Numbered from the stretch's first letter, positions 12,216-24,474 are shown. The stretch: DNA of 64,000 bases from Lantana camara (GCA_037501455.1 CM074863.1:59005501-59069500), one strand, 5' to 3'. Numbers and translations: made by a program. The notes: generated by a model from the letters alone, not told the origin.

Positions 12216-12541
12216 TGTGACTCCCCGACTTTTCGGCCGTACAGATATTAATTGTGGTACGAGTTGTTTAATATATTTTCATGAACTCATGCAATTCATT
12301 AAAATCATAATTCATGCATGAATTATTATTTATAATATATTATATACGAATTAAATTTTATATTATTTGTAATGTTATGGATTTTATGATTGCATTGCTT
12401 ATGAGTGACATTTAAGTGCTTCGTTTTTATATAAATTGATACCGAAATTTCGTGCAAATTTAATATGTTGGACTTATACGTGTCTTGTATATGAATATAT
12501 ATTCTTTTCGTATTTTCGGGTTCACTTGCATGAGTTTCGAA
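12216..12541 (+). repeat. B 5' LTR, segment 1
   Basis: First 326 bases of the B 5' LTR, matching 48033-48358. Ends at the duplication TCGAA made by solo LTR K; the LTR continues at 15313. Confidence 0.9.
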
Positions 12542-15307
12542 TGTAGCACCCGGAGCGCGGGCCACCACATCCCCCGCACCCAAACCCGAACCCGCATATG
12601 AAATGGGAAGTCCATACACGAGCCCAAGTCTAAGCGAACGGGAGACCACACACTCACTAGGCTAGGCGGAGCTAAAACAAACTCAGAGCGCGTGATAAAT
12701 AAACAAATAGCGGAAGCAAGGAGTTCTAGAAATATAAAATTACAAGATTAACATATACATGGTGATCAAATATACGAAGTCAAAACTATTCGTATTTCCA
12801 ACATAAACTTCATAACATGATCAATTCATTAAATACAAGACAAAATGAATGCAATGCACCTAGCACGACCTAAACCCAAAAGTGAGACTCGAACGACCCA
12901 CTTCTCCGCCTAGCTCGTGCCCAAAAGACCTGCAAACTAAAAGTGGGAAAAGGAGAAGTGTCAGTCATATCTCGACTGAGTGAGGGGGCTAATGCACACC
13001 CACACACTATACATAATAGAGCAAAGCACGTAAAACGTAAAGGTTATGAACCGGGAATAGGTTTTTCATACCAAACATTTCAAATAACATTACTTATCCT
13101 ATACGTGTACATTACATTATCAAAGGCTCTATTCCCGTTCCATAATCCAACCATTTCATTAAGCTCGGTGAGTACGAGCATCTACCGTTACTTCTCATTA
13201 CATTACATTACATTATACAAAACAGAAATCACATTCAATCCTCCCCTTCGGTGATGGAAGAGCCTGCAGACCCTAACCATCTATTAGTAAATTCCTCGAG
13301 GGGCTATTAACCCACACGAGTATCATTATAAATTCCTCGAGGGGTAGCTACCCGCACGAGTCCTCCCCGGTTCATTCCGAAGGCATCAAGAGCACCACGT
13401 CTTCCCCAACCTCCTGAGGGTCGAACGTAATACCTCGGAGGGAAACCACGTTTAGGCTTAACCCGACGACCCTCACCGTACCGGGCGTCCTAACCCGTAG
13501 TCTCCATGGATCCAACTTTACCGTTACCTTACCTTTCATTGCATTCTCGCTCATTACCAATCATTAACGTTACATACATTAACATTAAACTTTCATAAAA
13601 CCATGAGCTCATATATGCTCGTAGATATAGCCTTTCCAAAAGCTTATAAGAGCATACCTTACCTTGCAACTCAGCTTATGCTATAGACGTACCTCTCCGT
13701 GTCATCCTAATCTGTAGCTAGCATGGAGACACACGGTTTGGAGCATAACCTCGTTGCAAAACATTTCAAGCTTACATACGCTCGTATATATAGTGCGAAA
13801 ACCTTTAATCATATGACAAAGTCATAAACATATTGTATAAGCACATATCTATTATATAAATATAATAGTATATTCGCATACGGGCTTGAAAATGAGCACA
13901 TAGGGGTCATAGGTCGCTTAACTAAAAAGGAAAGAACCTAAACCTCACCTTAGCAAAAGTAGAGACAAGAAACGAGGCAACCGGCAAAGAACCACCTAAA
14001 CCTCGGGCTTAGCAATGTCCGGAAGCGGGTCTGAAACAAAAAGGGGGCAAAACCCGAGACTTAGACTCAAGTATGAACCATATAGACGCCCGGTAATGCT
14101 TATGCATGCAAATGAAATGAAATGAATGCATACTTAAGTTATATGAGGGCATACAAGGCAAATACGAAAAATACATCAAAATTAGAAGCATAAAAATAAG
14201 TATAATTCATAACCCGAAGCTTAAAATCTCAAATAATAAGTTCACATATTTTTGAATATTAAATGAACCATATGAAGCAAAGAAACGCACTCGAAACCCG
14301 AAAAAAAAGAGGGGGTCGAGGTCTCTACCAAATTTGCACACAAACTGGTCGAGACCTCCACCCGCAAGTCATAGCGAAAAAACCAGGGGTCGCGACCTCG
14401 ACCAAAACAGTAGCAAAAACGGTCGCGGCCTCCACTGCCTTGGCGAGAACAGGGCAAAGCTACGTTTCCAAGCCAAAAATCACCCCAAACCAACATAATC
14501 AAATCCCAACTCAACATAACACATATAGGATGGAAATACAAGCAGAAAACATCAAATTCATGGAATCTCTAAGCCTAAGTATGAAGATAAATGAAGAATC
14601 AATGCAAGAAATACACACAAGTTCATATTTCACCAAAAACTTCAAAAACCCCAAAACGAAAACCAAGGAATTCTAGCTTCTCATGCAAAACTCAGCTCAT
14701 ACATATACATATGGATGTCTTAGGACCAATAAAGATGCAAAGCTTCCAACAAAACTCCAAGAGATCACCAAAATTTCATCATATAGCCAAAACCTACACT
14801 ATTCACATAATTCTCCAAACTCAAACAAAATCACATTCTCAAGAGAAAACAATCGGTAGATAGATGGAGGATGTCGTGGAGAGTTCGGAACTTACTTTGG
14901 ATCGAAAATTGATCAAGAAAAGGAAGAGATATGGTGATTCAAAGTGACCAAAGCATGGGAGCAAGGGGAGAGCTTCTCTTCCTTCTACTCTCTTGTTTAA
15001 CGTGTAAATGGGGGAAGAAGAGGGTTCAAGGCTTTAAGTCTTGGACCGGTTCGGTTTAAGGGGGTTCGGTTCGGTTCAAAGTTTCCCGGTTCAATTTGGT
15101 TTGGTTCAGAAGGTGTTGGGTTCAAGTCCAAAATTATCATAAATTCAATATAATCAAATTTCACATAGGTTCAAATAGATTTAAATAGGACAAGTAAGAA
15201 AATTATAAGAAATAAAACGACAATTAAATCACATAATTCACGTAAAGTGTAGAATTAAACTCTCTCGTGACGCCGTACCTGGAATGCCGAAGAGGCGGGG
15301 TGTCACA
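12542..15307 (-). repeat. Solo LTR K (minus strand)
   Basis: A 2766-bp LTR with TGTAGCACCC at its left edge and GGTGTCACA at its right edge, flanked by TCGAA (12537-12541, 15308-15312). On the minus strand it starts TGTGACACCCCGCC and ends with the shared tail and GGGTGCTACA. No internal sequence, so it is a solo LTR. The uninterrupted B 3' LTR (48346-48365) gives the empty site. It has the GC-rich palindrome cassette at 14314-14430 and a donor-like GTAAGT (minus strand, 14895-14890). Confidence 0.92.
14314..14430 (-). other. GC-rich inverted-repeat cassette in K
   Basis: GAGGTCTC (14318-14325) pairs with GAGACCTC (14351-14358); GGTCGCGACC (14388-14397) is a perfect palindrome; GGTCGCGGCC (14421-14430) is nearly one. 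The surrounding LTR is AT-rich. B has a similar cassette built from related words at 16243-16399. Confidence 0.6.
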
Positions 15308-15764
15308 TCGAATTTATTTTAGTTTTGGAATCCAAGTCGGGGGCTAACGAGCAATTAGCGCACCCTTGGTTCCGTAATTGAGATCTTGAGCTCGGGAACT
15401 CGGATTCGAGTTCCGTCAACTCCGCTAAACTCGTAACGAAAATTCGAGTTTAGTGAACTTAGCCTTATATTTTTCCAAAGTCATTTGAACCCCCGAAATC
15501 CAACCGAAAAACGAAACGGCGACGAAACGGACCATGCTGTACTAAAATGACCATAACTCATCCAAAATTTAACCAAATTAACCATGGTTTGATGCTATGG
15601 AACCCTAAATCAACCAACTCACCTGTTATACTATGCCCTAACCGAACCAACCCTCACCCAAATCAGAAATCTCAGCCAAAGTCACTGCCTTCCAGTTTTC
15701 TCCCGCAACCTTGCCTTCCTTGGAGATTTTGGAGCTCAAATCTCATCCAACCTTCATCCAATCA

Positions 15765-15775
15765 ACAAGGTAAGC
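15765..15775 (+). other. Splice-donor-like site in B LTR
   Basis: AACAAG|GTAAGC, a good match to the plant 5' splice-site consensus, at about base 784 of the LTR. The C LTR has AAAG|GTAAGC at about base 746. The B 3' LTR copy has GCAAGC (48818-48823). Use as a donor is inferred. Confidence 0.4.
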
Positions 15776-16242
15776 TTAGGGTTGTAATAAATGTTCACGC
15801 CTAGTCATTTTCATCTTTTCATCCCCAAATTTGATGATGGTTTCATGGATTTTTGGCTGAATTTGAAATATAGTAGGTTTTGAACTTTTTGTTGATCTCT
15901 TTCGATTCTTGATGAATTTGATTGATTCCAAGCATGAGTATGATTGTTTTGATCTGTTCTTTGCATTTATGGTGATGTATTAGCTGGTAGTTGAGAATTG
16001 GTTGAGTTACCATTAATGAATTTTGAATGAAAATGGAGTCCCCCCCCCCTTCTTCCTGCGTGCTGCTGCTGCTGCATATTGAGGTTATTTGGTGCCTGAT
16101 TTTTGCTGAGTTTTATTGCATATTTGTGATCTTAACTTACCTGAACATATTGGTTGAAGATTTTTTTGGTGTTGCTCTGTTTTTCGTCGAGTTACTGCCC
16201 TGTTTTTCTGGTTTTGCTACGTTAATTCTGCTGCTTTGCGAA

Positions 16243-16399
16243 GGTCGCGCCCGCGACCTGATTTGCTCGTATTGGTGTCGGGCCCGCGACTCCAAAATTA
16301 GCTGCTCACGTATTCTTGGTAAATTGGAGGAAAATTCAGAATTTAATAGGGTAGCGGCCGCTACCATTTCATGAAGAAAATGGGTCGCGGCCGCGACCC
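16243..16399 (+). other. Palindrome cassette in the B 5' LTR
   Basis: Four GC-rich inverted repeats in 157 bases of otherwise AT-rich DNA: GGTCGCGCCCGCGACC (16243-16258), GTCGGGCCCGCGAC (16277-16290), GGTAGCGGCCGCTACC (16350-16365, perfect, 16 bp) and GGGTCGCGGCCGCGACCC (16382-16399, perfect, 18 bp). The 3' LTR copy is at 49294-49450. As RNA they would form a row of short hairpins. Confidence 0.75.
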
Positions 16400-18869
16400 C
16401 TGCTCTCTGCACAAAAAAATTTCCGTTTCAGTTGCATGCATTGCTTTTTAAATTTGATTCCAATTTCCTTCCTTGCATGCATGCATAACTTTGGTGGAAT
16501 ATGTATGTATCTACTTATATGTTTCATGCAATATGTGATCCATTTCATTGCTTTGTATTAAATGCATGCATTGATTTTTAATTTAGTTGTGCATGCTTTA
16601 GGTGTTTGTTTAATTTATGCATGCATAGTGGTGTTTGTATAATTCATGCATGCAGATTGGTGTGTATATATATATATATATATATATTATATATTAAATA
16701 TTATTTGATTCAATTGAATTATGGAAATTAAATTGTTATCTATTTCATGTTATTTAATTTCCGAATACGACTTAAATGTTTCTATTTACCTAATTTCTAA
16801 TTGTGAACATGTTCTACTATGTGTTATGATTTTATTTGAAATTCGTGGATCAATTGATTTAAATGTGAAGATTATGAACTTGAATGACTTTAAGCGTTTC
16901 TTGAAATGAATGAAATGAACGTTTATATGTCTTTAAGACATTAATAGTGCACATGAACATGTCCATTACATAACATACTCTTTTATGCATTCATATCATA
17001 ATCATTTCATTGCCGAGCGTCTTATTTGGTCATTTTGAGTCTCACTTTACCTCTCTTGCACAGATTTTGATCCCGTTGGAGACGAGGCCGGTCCGTGAGG
17101 CTTTTGTGTCTTCTTTTGTTGTTTCAAGGTAGGTTTCTCTTCTATTTAGTTATATGACCCTATATACCGTCAATGTGTAAAGTTTTCAATCAAAATGTAT
17201 ACATATATATATAGAGTCATTTTAAAGAGTAAATGTTTTCAACGTAAAGCCTTAGTTTATAAATCCTACCTAATGTTTTGGGGAGAAATGAACGAATGAA
17301 CAAATGGGGCCCAGGGACTTAGTGTGAGTGGCTATCTGGGGAGGCACGGGCCGACGGTGATCTCTCACACTAGTCCCACAATGAACGGCGTAATCGGACC
17401 TCGTTAGGAGTTAGCGAGGAAGGGACGCTGAGCGCCATCTGGGGAGTCATGTTCCCCTTTTGGTCAATGAATGGGTGGTCGGGCCTTGCAAACCCGCCAC
17501 CAACCCAGAGGAAGAACGTGCAAATGTTATTGAATATGCATGAAAGAATGTTATGCATGAAAAGAATGAATGAATGAATGTTTAAATGACTTACCCAAGG
17601 TGTTGGTTGGAGATAATGCACGCCCACTTGCCGGGCCAAGAATGAACTAATGTAAATGAAACGTTATAATCCCTTTTGATGATTTCTCTGTTTCACCCAC
17701 TTGGGAAATTCTTTAAAAACCTCACTTGGGATTATAGCTTGCATGTGACTGTTTAAATATCATCGTATATTATATTTATGCCCTGTTTGTAACAGCCCAA
17801 AACAGGACCTGGATGAAAACAGTAAGTTAAGGCAGTGGTAAAGCGTTTATAGACCGTGATCCAACTTTTTGAATCATCATGCATTGCATTCTTACATGAA
17901 CTTTGTGCTCGTATATGTTCTGACATGTTTTAAGGGGGAATTCTTGACCTTTGATACAGTTTACTATTCATAACCCGAGCCTACATTGTTCATATTGCTA
18001 CTCGAACCCTAGAGGTTCATCACACATGTTTCCCAATCGTTTGAACTTGTTTCCCGAGCTCAGAAAGTCTTTCTTGAGCCATAAGGGTATTTTTGGAACT
18101 TACCGACCAAAGTTACTATTCATCAGAAAATGAGCTTTTGATTCTGATACCTTTTTCTACCCAAGTTACAGTCGAATCGATCCTTGAGTCGAGACGAGTC
18201 TTTTGAAATCATTCTTGGCTTGGAAATCCATTCCGGAACTTTGTTTTATTGAAAACGTTTTTGAAAACCCTAGTTTACTATTCCTTTTACGAACGGTTTT
18301 CATTCGGAAAATGTTTTCTCTTCGGATTTGCATTTCTTGAGCTATTTCAAGATTTTTGAGATGTTTTACAACTCTTGATTCAAACCGTAGCTTGAAATTT
18401 TGAAGCGTACGTTCGTACGTGAGAATTCACTATTCACTATACGTTTTCAACTTTTTAACGGTAAAACGTTTTATAGTCAATTTTCGACTCAAAACGCTTC
18501 TCGATTTATTTCTTGAATTTTAGAAGCAATCCGGACTTGAAAATCACTTTAGAAAGTCGTTTTTCACTCATGTCGAGTTTCGAGCTCAAAACTTTTATTC
18601 ACTAAAACTAATGTATCTTTCAAACGGTAAATCCGATTTCGACGAATGAATATGCGTTTCGAAGCTAATTTTCTTGCCGTCGGAATTGTTATACTTCCAG
18701 CCACTTATCCTTGAGTCTTGGGGGACGAAATTACAGAAATACCCCCAGCAGCCCCATTTTTTCCTTCTTAATCACTAAAGCTTCTAGAAGATACAAGTGG
18801 ATGAACTCTTGTTTTGCTCTCCTACCCTTAAGCCATCTCTAATTGCAAGGTGAGGGGCTTCTTCACAAC

Positions 18870-18877
18870 TATAAATA
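18870..18877 (+). promoter_or_regulatory. TATA box of the A 5' LTR
   Basis: TATAAATA in the context AACTATAAATACCCC, a strong plant TATA box about 1.08 kb into the LTR. Transcription would start roughly 25-35 bases downstream (about 18900), making U3 ~1.1 kb and R-U5 ~3 kb. A C/T-rich tract (18929-18951) follows. The start position is inferred. Confidence 0.65.
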
Positions 18878-19676
18878 CCCCTCCCATGGCATTTCATTCC
18901 TTGCTCAAAGTTGTGTTGACAACACCCTTTCTCTCCCTCTCCTCCCCCTCTTGCCGTCGGCACCCCCCATTAGAAACTAGGTTAGTTTGTTTTGTGTTTA
19001 TGTTATGTTAGTTTAGTTTATGTTTTTATGTTATGGTATGTTTATATTATGTTTAGGTTGGGTCTTAGGGTCTTCCCTAAGCCATATAGGATTTTATTTT
19101 ATGCATTTATTATATAGTTTTCATGATATGTTTTGATAGTTGTTTATATGTTTTAATTGTTTAGTATATGCATGAATATGTTATGAATTGCTCTAGTATA
19201 TGCTATGATCATGTAATATGGTTGTTATATTATGAGAATTGATGCATGATTATGGAATTTGAATTATGTTCATGCATGTTTGCTAATGGAATAGTGATTT
19301 ACAATTAATTATGTCACAACTTGTTACATGTTGATATGGAATTAAATTGTTACATGTTACATGCCTAAAGGTTCATGATATATGATATGATATGATATGA
19401 GATATGTTGTGACATGTTGTCACATTGTTATATGATTCTTGATTTATGATTTGAGCTTATGGTATGATTTGGATTAATGGATTAGTGCCTTGATCATGTT
19501 ATACACTTTAATAGTGTCACATGTTATAACCTAAGATATATTAGTGTTTCATAACTTGATCTTATGCCTTAATTGGATCTCTTAACTATAGGTTATACCT
19601 TTAACCTAGATCACACTTGATTATATTAACATGAACTTGAAACTATAGGTTATAATCAAGATCATAATTTGATTAG

Positions 19677-19759
19677 GGTGTGTGTGTGTGTGCATGCCGT
19701 GTGTGTGTGTATGTTCGTGCATGGTGTGTGTGTGTACCGTGTGTGTGTGGGTGTGTGTA
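19677..19759. repeat. (GT)n-rich microsatellite in A 5' LTR
   Basis: GT runs broken by short GCATGC/CGTGCATG words. The copy in the 3' LTR is at 30087-30169. Confidence 0.9.
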
Positions 19760-19796
19760 TAGTAAGGGTTTGACCCGACCCTTTGACCCGACATGT

Positions 19797-19875
19797 GAAT
19801 AGTAACCTGTGAATAGTAATCGTGAATAGTAATCTGGAATAGTACTTTTGAATAGTGCTTTTAAATAGTAAAAAT
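19797..19875 (+). repeat. GAATAGTA minisatellite in A 5' LTR
   Basis: About six 13-14-bp units starting GAATAGTA. Copy at 30207-30285 in the 3' LTR. Confidence 0.8.
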
Positions 19876-20932
19876 GAATTAAAACTTGTGCTTTCTCTAT
19901 AGACATTTGCACCTAGGGTTTCCATATCCAGGGTCTAAAATGTGTTTTCAAAATGTGTTTTCTTTCGTGGACTTGTTTCTTAACCTAAGGTTTGCGATAG
20001 AATTCATAATTTGACTAAAGCTTACTCGGTTATAGTAAGATCATAGTCTAACGTTAAGAGTAACTCACTTTGACGTATTCCTTTGTGTGTTACTTTTCTT
20101 GAATACCTTAAATGGTATTACTCTCTTGTGTTACATGTTCTTTACATGTTCCTTGTTCTTTGTTCTTGCATTTCATATGCATCTTGGTTAGTAGTGGGTC
20201 TTAGTTGTTAAGCTCACTCTAGTACACCACCTACAGGAGTTAAAGTTGAGCACTGGGATCCCCAGGGCACCGCTTAATCTGTCTACCTACCTTTTGGTAC
20301 TATTAGGTGAGGTGAAGTTATAAATGTTTTCCAACTGGAACCACGATTATACTATCGTATCATATGTTTTGAAATTCAAAGCTAAACCTTGTTTTGAACT
20401 ATCCCTTTTATCGGGACATTCTCTTGAAAGGATCATTCATACTTTAATAGTATAGCTTGATCTACAGCACATGTTTTCCAAAGTTCTGCATTCTTGTTCA
20501 AAGACAGTTACATGTTTTGCATATGTTTTCAAAGTACAGTTTACAGACAGTTTCACATGTTTTCAGACAGAATCATATGTTTACAGACAGCATCATATGT
20601 TACAGTTACAGTTTCAGATGTTATAGTTAGCATACTGGAGTGATACTCTGGTCACTGCTAATCTTAAATGCAAGCATACAGTTTACAGTTTGGGCCCGGC
20701 GGTTATGTGTGGAGGTGATGCTCGGGAGGTGAGCGCCAACGACATCATCAATACCGGCCGCCACACTTAGACAATTGACACCGACTTTTAACAGGAGGTT
20801 TGTTAAGTCAGGACAATCTGTCTGGGAACGGACAGCAAATCTGTTCCCATTACATGTTTACAGGTCGCCTAGGGCTAGCTACCCGAAGTGACAACCGGTG
20901 GAGGATGGTGCATGTTTGTATGCGTTGGTAAG

Positions 20933-21092
20933 AGTTGTTGTTGACCTTGGTCCGATAGTCTAGTATGTGCGGAGTTGTTGTTGACCTTGGTCCGATGCTC
21001 TACTATATGTGGGGTTAGTGTTGATCTTGGTCCGATACTCTACTAAACGTGGAATTATCGTTGATCCTGGTCCGATGCTCTACCAAATCATG
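20933..21092 (+). repeat. Four 40-bp tandem units in A 5' LTR
   Basis: Four consecutive 40-bp units (20933, 20973, 21013, 21053), each with the core TTGAYCYTGGTCCGAT followed by a CTCTAC-like word. Units differ from each other by up to about a third of bases but keep exact 40-bp phase. Copy at 31343-31502 in the 3' LTR. Confidence 0.85.
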
Positions 21093-21960
21093 TTTTCTGG
21101 AGTAAGGATGGAGGAGCCTAGCTTGCGGGCAAAATTCTGTTTCATAAAGGATGGTTCATATCTGGAAAAGTTCACTTTACCCTTATCCCGTTTTATGAAA
21201 GAACTATGAACCATCAACAGCATATGTGTGCGCGTGTGATAGCATTCATGAAAATGTTTTATAACGTGCATTCTTTTACAGCATCGCATTCAAAGAGTTT
21301 TATCCATCGAACTTGTTTCAAGTTCTTCTTTAAAGCATTGCATTTAACAGTTTCGAACTTTACTTCAAGTTCTTTATCATTCAGTACTTTCTTTAAAGTA
21401 TTCCCTCACTTAGTCCTTTTGACTAATACCTCTCCCGTTTTCTTGCCTCGTGGTTTTAGGTCTTGCAGCCGCAGTCTAGAGGTATCTTGAAGCTCTAGAT
21501 TGTCATTTTTGTTTCAGTCAGGACTTAGTATTACTTCCTCTTTTGCATCCTGCATATGTTTTATGGCTGCATCACTTTATACTTCTGTATATGTTTCTAA
21601 ATACTTGAGTATCTTTGTTATACTCTTTCTGCTACTCTGTTACCGATATTTTGAACTCTGCTGTAACGGTACTTATATGTGAATCTGTTACATGTTCTGA
21701 TATGCTGAGTCTCTCTTACACGATCAATATGTTCTTGCTTGTTACATGCCATCATGCACATGTTTTGAAAAGTTTTAAAATACTCTGATTTTCCGCTGCA
21801 TAGCCACATCGTTGTACATGTATAGTTCTGATAGACAGTCGTTCGCTGGAGTATTTCTTGAGTGATGGCTCACACCATTACTTGAGAGGTGCTTCAGTGC
21901 GGGGGTTGAGACGCCGCTCTCCTCTTGTTCTGGTACGGGTGGGGGCGTTACAGCCTGAGG

Positions 21961-21972
21961 TGGTATCAGAGC
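21961..21972 (+). other. Primer binding site of A (tRNA-iMet)
   Basis: TGGTATCAGAGC, complementary to initiator methionine tRNA, 8 bases after the 5' LTR end. Confidence 0.95.
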
Positions 21973-22010
21973 ATCGGGTTAAGTAAGAAGAGACTTAACC
22001 TAGATTGCTC
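21969..22010 (+). other. Stem-loop after the primer site of A
   Basis: GAGCA (21969-21973) pairs with TGCTC (22006-22010), and GGTTAAGT (21977-21984) with ACTTAACC (21993-22000); loop AAGAAGAG. The primary sequence differs from the other elements but the fold starts at the same primer-site bases. A lacks the GCAA loop. Confidence 0.6.
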
Positions 22011-22139
22011 TCATGTTGCATCATGGATTGTTCAAGCATTGCATCCAGGATCATTCTCATATTGCATCGAGACAGGATATTTGGGGATTGGATGGTTCTG
22101 TTATCTGGATTTCATATCTGTGGTATCTTCTGTATAGCT

Positions 22140-22823
22140 ATGGCAGTTCAGCCACACCAGGATCCTAATCAGCAGATGGATGAGGCTTTCTTTGAGCAGT
22201 TTGAGGCCCCGCGTACTGTGGTAGTTTCTCGCCGTGGAGGCACTCGTTTCTACACCTGGCGTAGGTCTAGGAACAGTGGCAGACCTGGGTATTCCTATCC
22301 TAACAGAGTTGTGCACTATCTCGAGTCTGAGAGAGATGGTTACTTTCAGGAGTATCAGAGGACCCGTGAGGTTAGGTTGGAGTCTCTGCTCTATCAGGAT
22401 CAGTCACTACAGTACCAGATTGACAGGGACATCGCTCGTGAGCATGCTGCAGAGATGACTCATATTGCTGATCAGAGGGCTGCTCGTATTGCTGAGCTGG
22501 AGGCAGATCTTATGCAGATGACTCTCGATCGCGACACCTCTATGGAGCGTCACCAGCACTACCGTACCCGCGTGAGAGCTCGCCTGTATGATACCTATCA
22601 CTTATCCGATGAGCAGGCAGTTGAGGAGGTCGAGGGTCAGGATGTCAGTCAGGCCTCTCTGGAGCTCGAGCCTATGCAGGAGCAGTCTGATAGAGGCGAT
22701 GGAGGGTCTGATGATGATGATGATGATGGCGGAGATGAGCCAGCAGGACACGGACAGGGTGAGGTCGTTGCCATTTCTGATGACACCACCAGGGGTTCTT
22801 TGGACCACAGTTATCAGGGTTGA
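22140..22823 (+). CDS. Extra open frame upstream of gag in A (227 aa, unrecognised)
   Basis: An uninterrupted frame between the primer site and gag. The ATG at 22140 (MAVQPHQDPN) is preferred over the in-frame ATG at 22005, because the first 45 codons of the longer frame overlap the primer-site hairpin and look like untranslated sequence. The protein has a basic arginine-rich N-terminal part (residues ~28-50), a charged helical middle with Leu/Ile heptads and many Glu/Arg (about 60-150) that looks like a coiled coil, and an acidic tail with six consecutive Asp near residue 197. There is no zinc knuckle and no gag, protease or RT motif. Tekay-type elements normally encode only gag-pol; extra frames are known in some other plant LTR elements (Ogre, Grande, Retand). 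Function unknown. It is intact although gag-pol of the same copy has four breaks. Confidence 0.6.
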   Translation: MAVQPHQDPNQQMDEAFFEQFEAPRTVVVSRRGGTRFYTWRRSRNSGRPGYSYPNRVVHYLESERDGYFQEYQRTREVRLESLLYQDQSLQYQIDRDIAREHAAEMTHIADQRAARIAELEADLMQMTLDRDTSMERHQHYRTRVRARLYDTYHLSDEQAVEEVEGQDVSQASLELEPMQEQSDRGDGGSDDDDDDGGDEPAGHGQGEVVAISDDTTRGSLDHSYQG

Positions 22824-23643
22824 TTGCTGATGAGAGATTTCTGTATATAGTACTGATGCATATATATATCTATCTATGGATGGCGGACGTATAGCCGGGA
22901 CAGTTCAGGACTGACTTTTGGATGAGGGGATATATAGCTCTGGTAGATGATCCCCGACTTTTGGCACCACGGATGACGGTTCAGATGACTTGGTACCTAC
23001 TAGGTTATTTTCAGCAGGGTTGGACGGATTGGTAAGGCCTGTAAGGGAGTCAACTCGATAGTATCGGGTCCTCCCCATTTTGAATTAATACTGTTAACAT
23101 GTGGCCTGTAGTAAATTTTACCAAACCTTGCACAGTTATAACACTTTCGGCTTTATGTTGAATATCTGTTTACTGCTTTCCATAACTGTCATTGCATGAG
23201 TCTTAGAGTTGCTTCAAGTTACCATTAGGACCGTTGATAGGACCATGCCATTTCATTTATTGTTAGCATGCTATTATTCTTGATATGTTGATTACGCTTC
23301 TGGATATGTTGATCATGTTACAGTTCTTGTTCTTATGACAGTACACGTTCTGTTCCCGTTTTACATGTTGATCATGTTTTGGGATATGTTATACATGTTT
23401 CTGATATGTTGATATGTTACCCGAGCTTCTGTTCTCGTTTACATGTTGTCTGACAATTGTTTCTGATTATATGATATGTTTGGAGATCTTGAATCTTTGC
23501 TGACATGTTGTTATGGGAATGTGTTGTTCTCATACTTGTGTGTGACTACGTGAGAATGTGAATACGTGGTTACGGATTCTGTGAATCATTATATGTCATG
23601 CATCGAATATATGTATCTGAATGCTTGTGAATTCAGTAACAAC
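22824..23643 (+). other. Leader between the extra frame and gag of A (non-coding)
   Basis: 820 bases without a credible reading frame. From 23270 to 23480 it is rich in ATATGTTGATxATGTT-like words, similar in flavour to the LTR. An AG at 23635-23636 (GTGAATTCAG) precedes the gag ATG by 8 bases and could be a splice acceptor. Confidence 0.5.
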
Positions 23644-24474
23644 ATGCCACCAAGAAGAGCACCCCGGAATCGTGTACCACCACTGCCACCCCAAAGAGAT
23701 GTCATGCCACCCCCTGAAAGGGAAAGAACTCCAGAATTAAGGGATGTGCTACGACAATTTATGAGGGCTTGTGCACCGAGAGATAATCCTCCTAATGAAA
23801 GGTCATTGGAGAAGTTTCTGAGGATGAATCCGCCTAAGTTCTATGGAGAACCAAACGACATAAAGGCTGAGAATTGGATTACCAGTCTTGAGAAGATTTT
23901 TGAGGCTATGGAGAGCTACCCAGAGGATCGTGAACGAGTTCGGTATGCTACTTTTCTTATGGAAGGAGCTGCATACAATTGGTGGAAGCACGTTCAGCAT
24001 ATGTGGATCGAGAATAACGTTGAAGGAAGTTGGGATGAGTTTATCAGAGAGTTTCAGCAGAAGTACACGCCTCAAGTGACTCGTGATGCACGAGAGGCTG
24101 AGTTTATGAGTCTGGTTCAGGGAACAATGAATGTGATGGAGTATGAAGCTAGGTTTGTGAGGCTGATCAAGTATGCGCCTCATATTCTGACTGATAAGCG
24201 TCGCAAGACGAAGAGGTTTATTGATGGACTGAAGCCCGAACTTCGGTTGGCACTTACTTCTTTGGTTATTGAGACCTACAACTGTGCTGTTGATAGAGCG
24301 CTAAGGGTTGAAGCTGCACACAAGGAGATCAAGATAACTACTGCACGTCAAGGACCTTCTAACCCTAAGCCTTATCAAGGGAATAAGCGACCATCCGGAT
24401 CTTTTCCCCAAGGAACTGGAAAGAGGCCAATGGTAACACCACAGCGTCAGCAGCAGAATGCTCCATCGAAATAG
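23644..24474 (+). pseudogene. gag: A gag (capsid part), ends at an in-frame TAG
   Basis: Starts MPPRRAPRNR, the usual proline/arginine-rich N-terminus of plant chromovirus Gag, then a retrotransposon gag domain (residues ~55-190) with the YNWWKH motif near residue 110. The capsid part forms the particle in the cytoplasm. After 276 codons there is TAG at 24472; the same frame continues without shift into the zinc knuckles and protease, so gag and pol were one frame. The TAG could be a C-to-T change of a Gln codon in this Gln-rich linker, or a readthrough site; the next six bases (CAAGCA) match the CARYYA readthrough signal only partly, so a mutation is more likely. The start is chosen by homology; an upstream in-frame ATG at 23566 is less likely. 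Confidence 0.85.

Larger units (their letters stand above)
15313..17787 (+). repeat. B 5' LTR, segment 2
   Basis: Matches the B 3' LTR from about 48359 onward. Holds a donor-like AACAAG/GTAAGC at 15765-15775, the palindrome cassette 16243-16399 and a short AT run. Ends at the duplication CTGTT (17783-17787) made by A; the LTR resumes at 32368. Confidence 0.9.
17788..21952 (+). repeat. A 5' LTR
   Basis: 4165 bp, TGTAACAGCCC to GGGGGCGTTACA. Contains a TATA box (18870), a GT microsatellite, a GAATAGTA minisatellite and four 40-bp tandem units. Reading frames of 60-94 codons inside it recur in the 3' LTR only because the LTR is duplicated; none resembles a protein. Confidence 0.95.

Noticed and set aside
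19662..19925. Minus-strand His/Thr-rich frames in both A LTRs
   Set aside because: They come from the GT microsatellite read in the CA direction.
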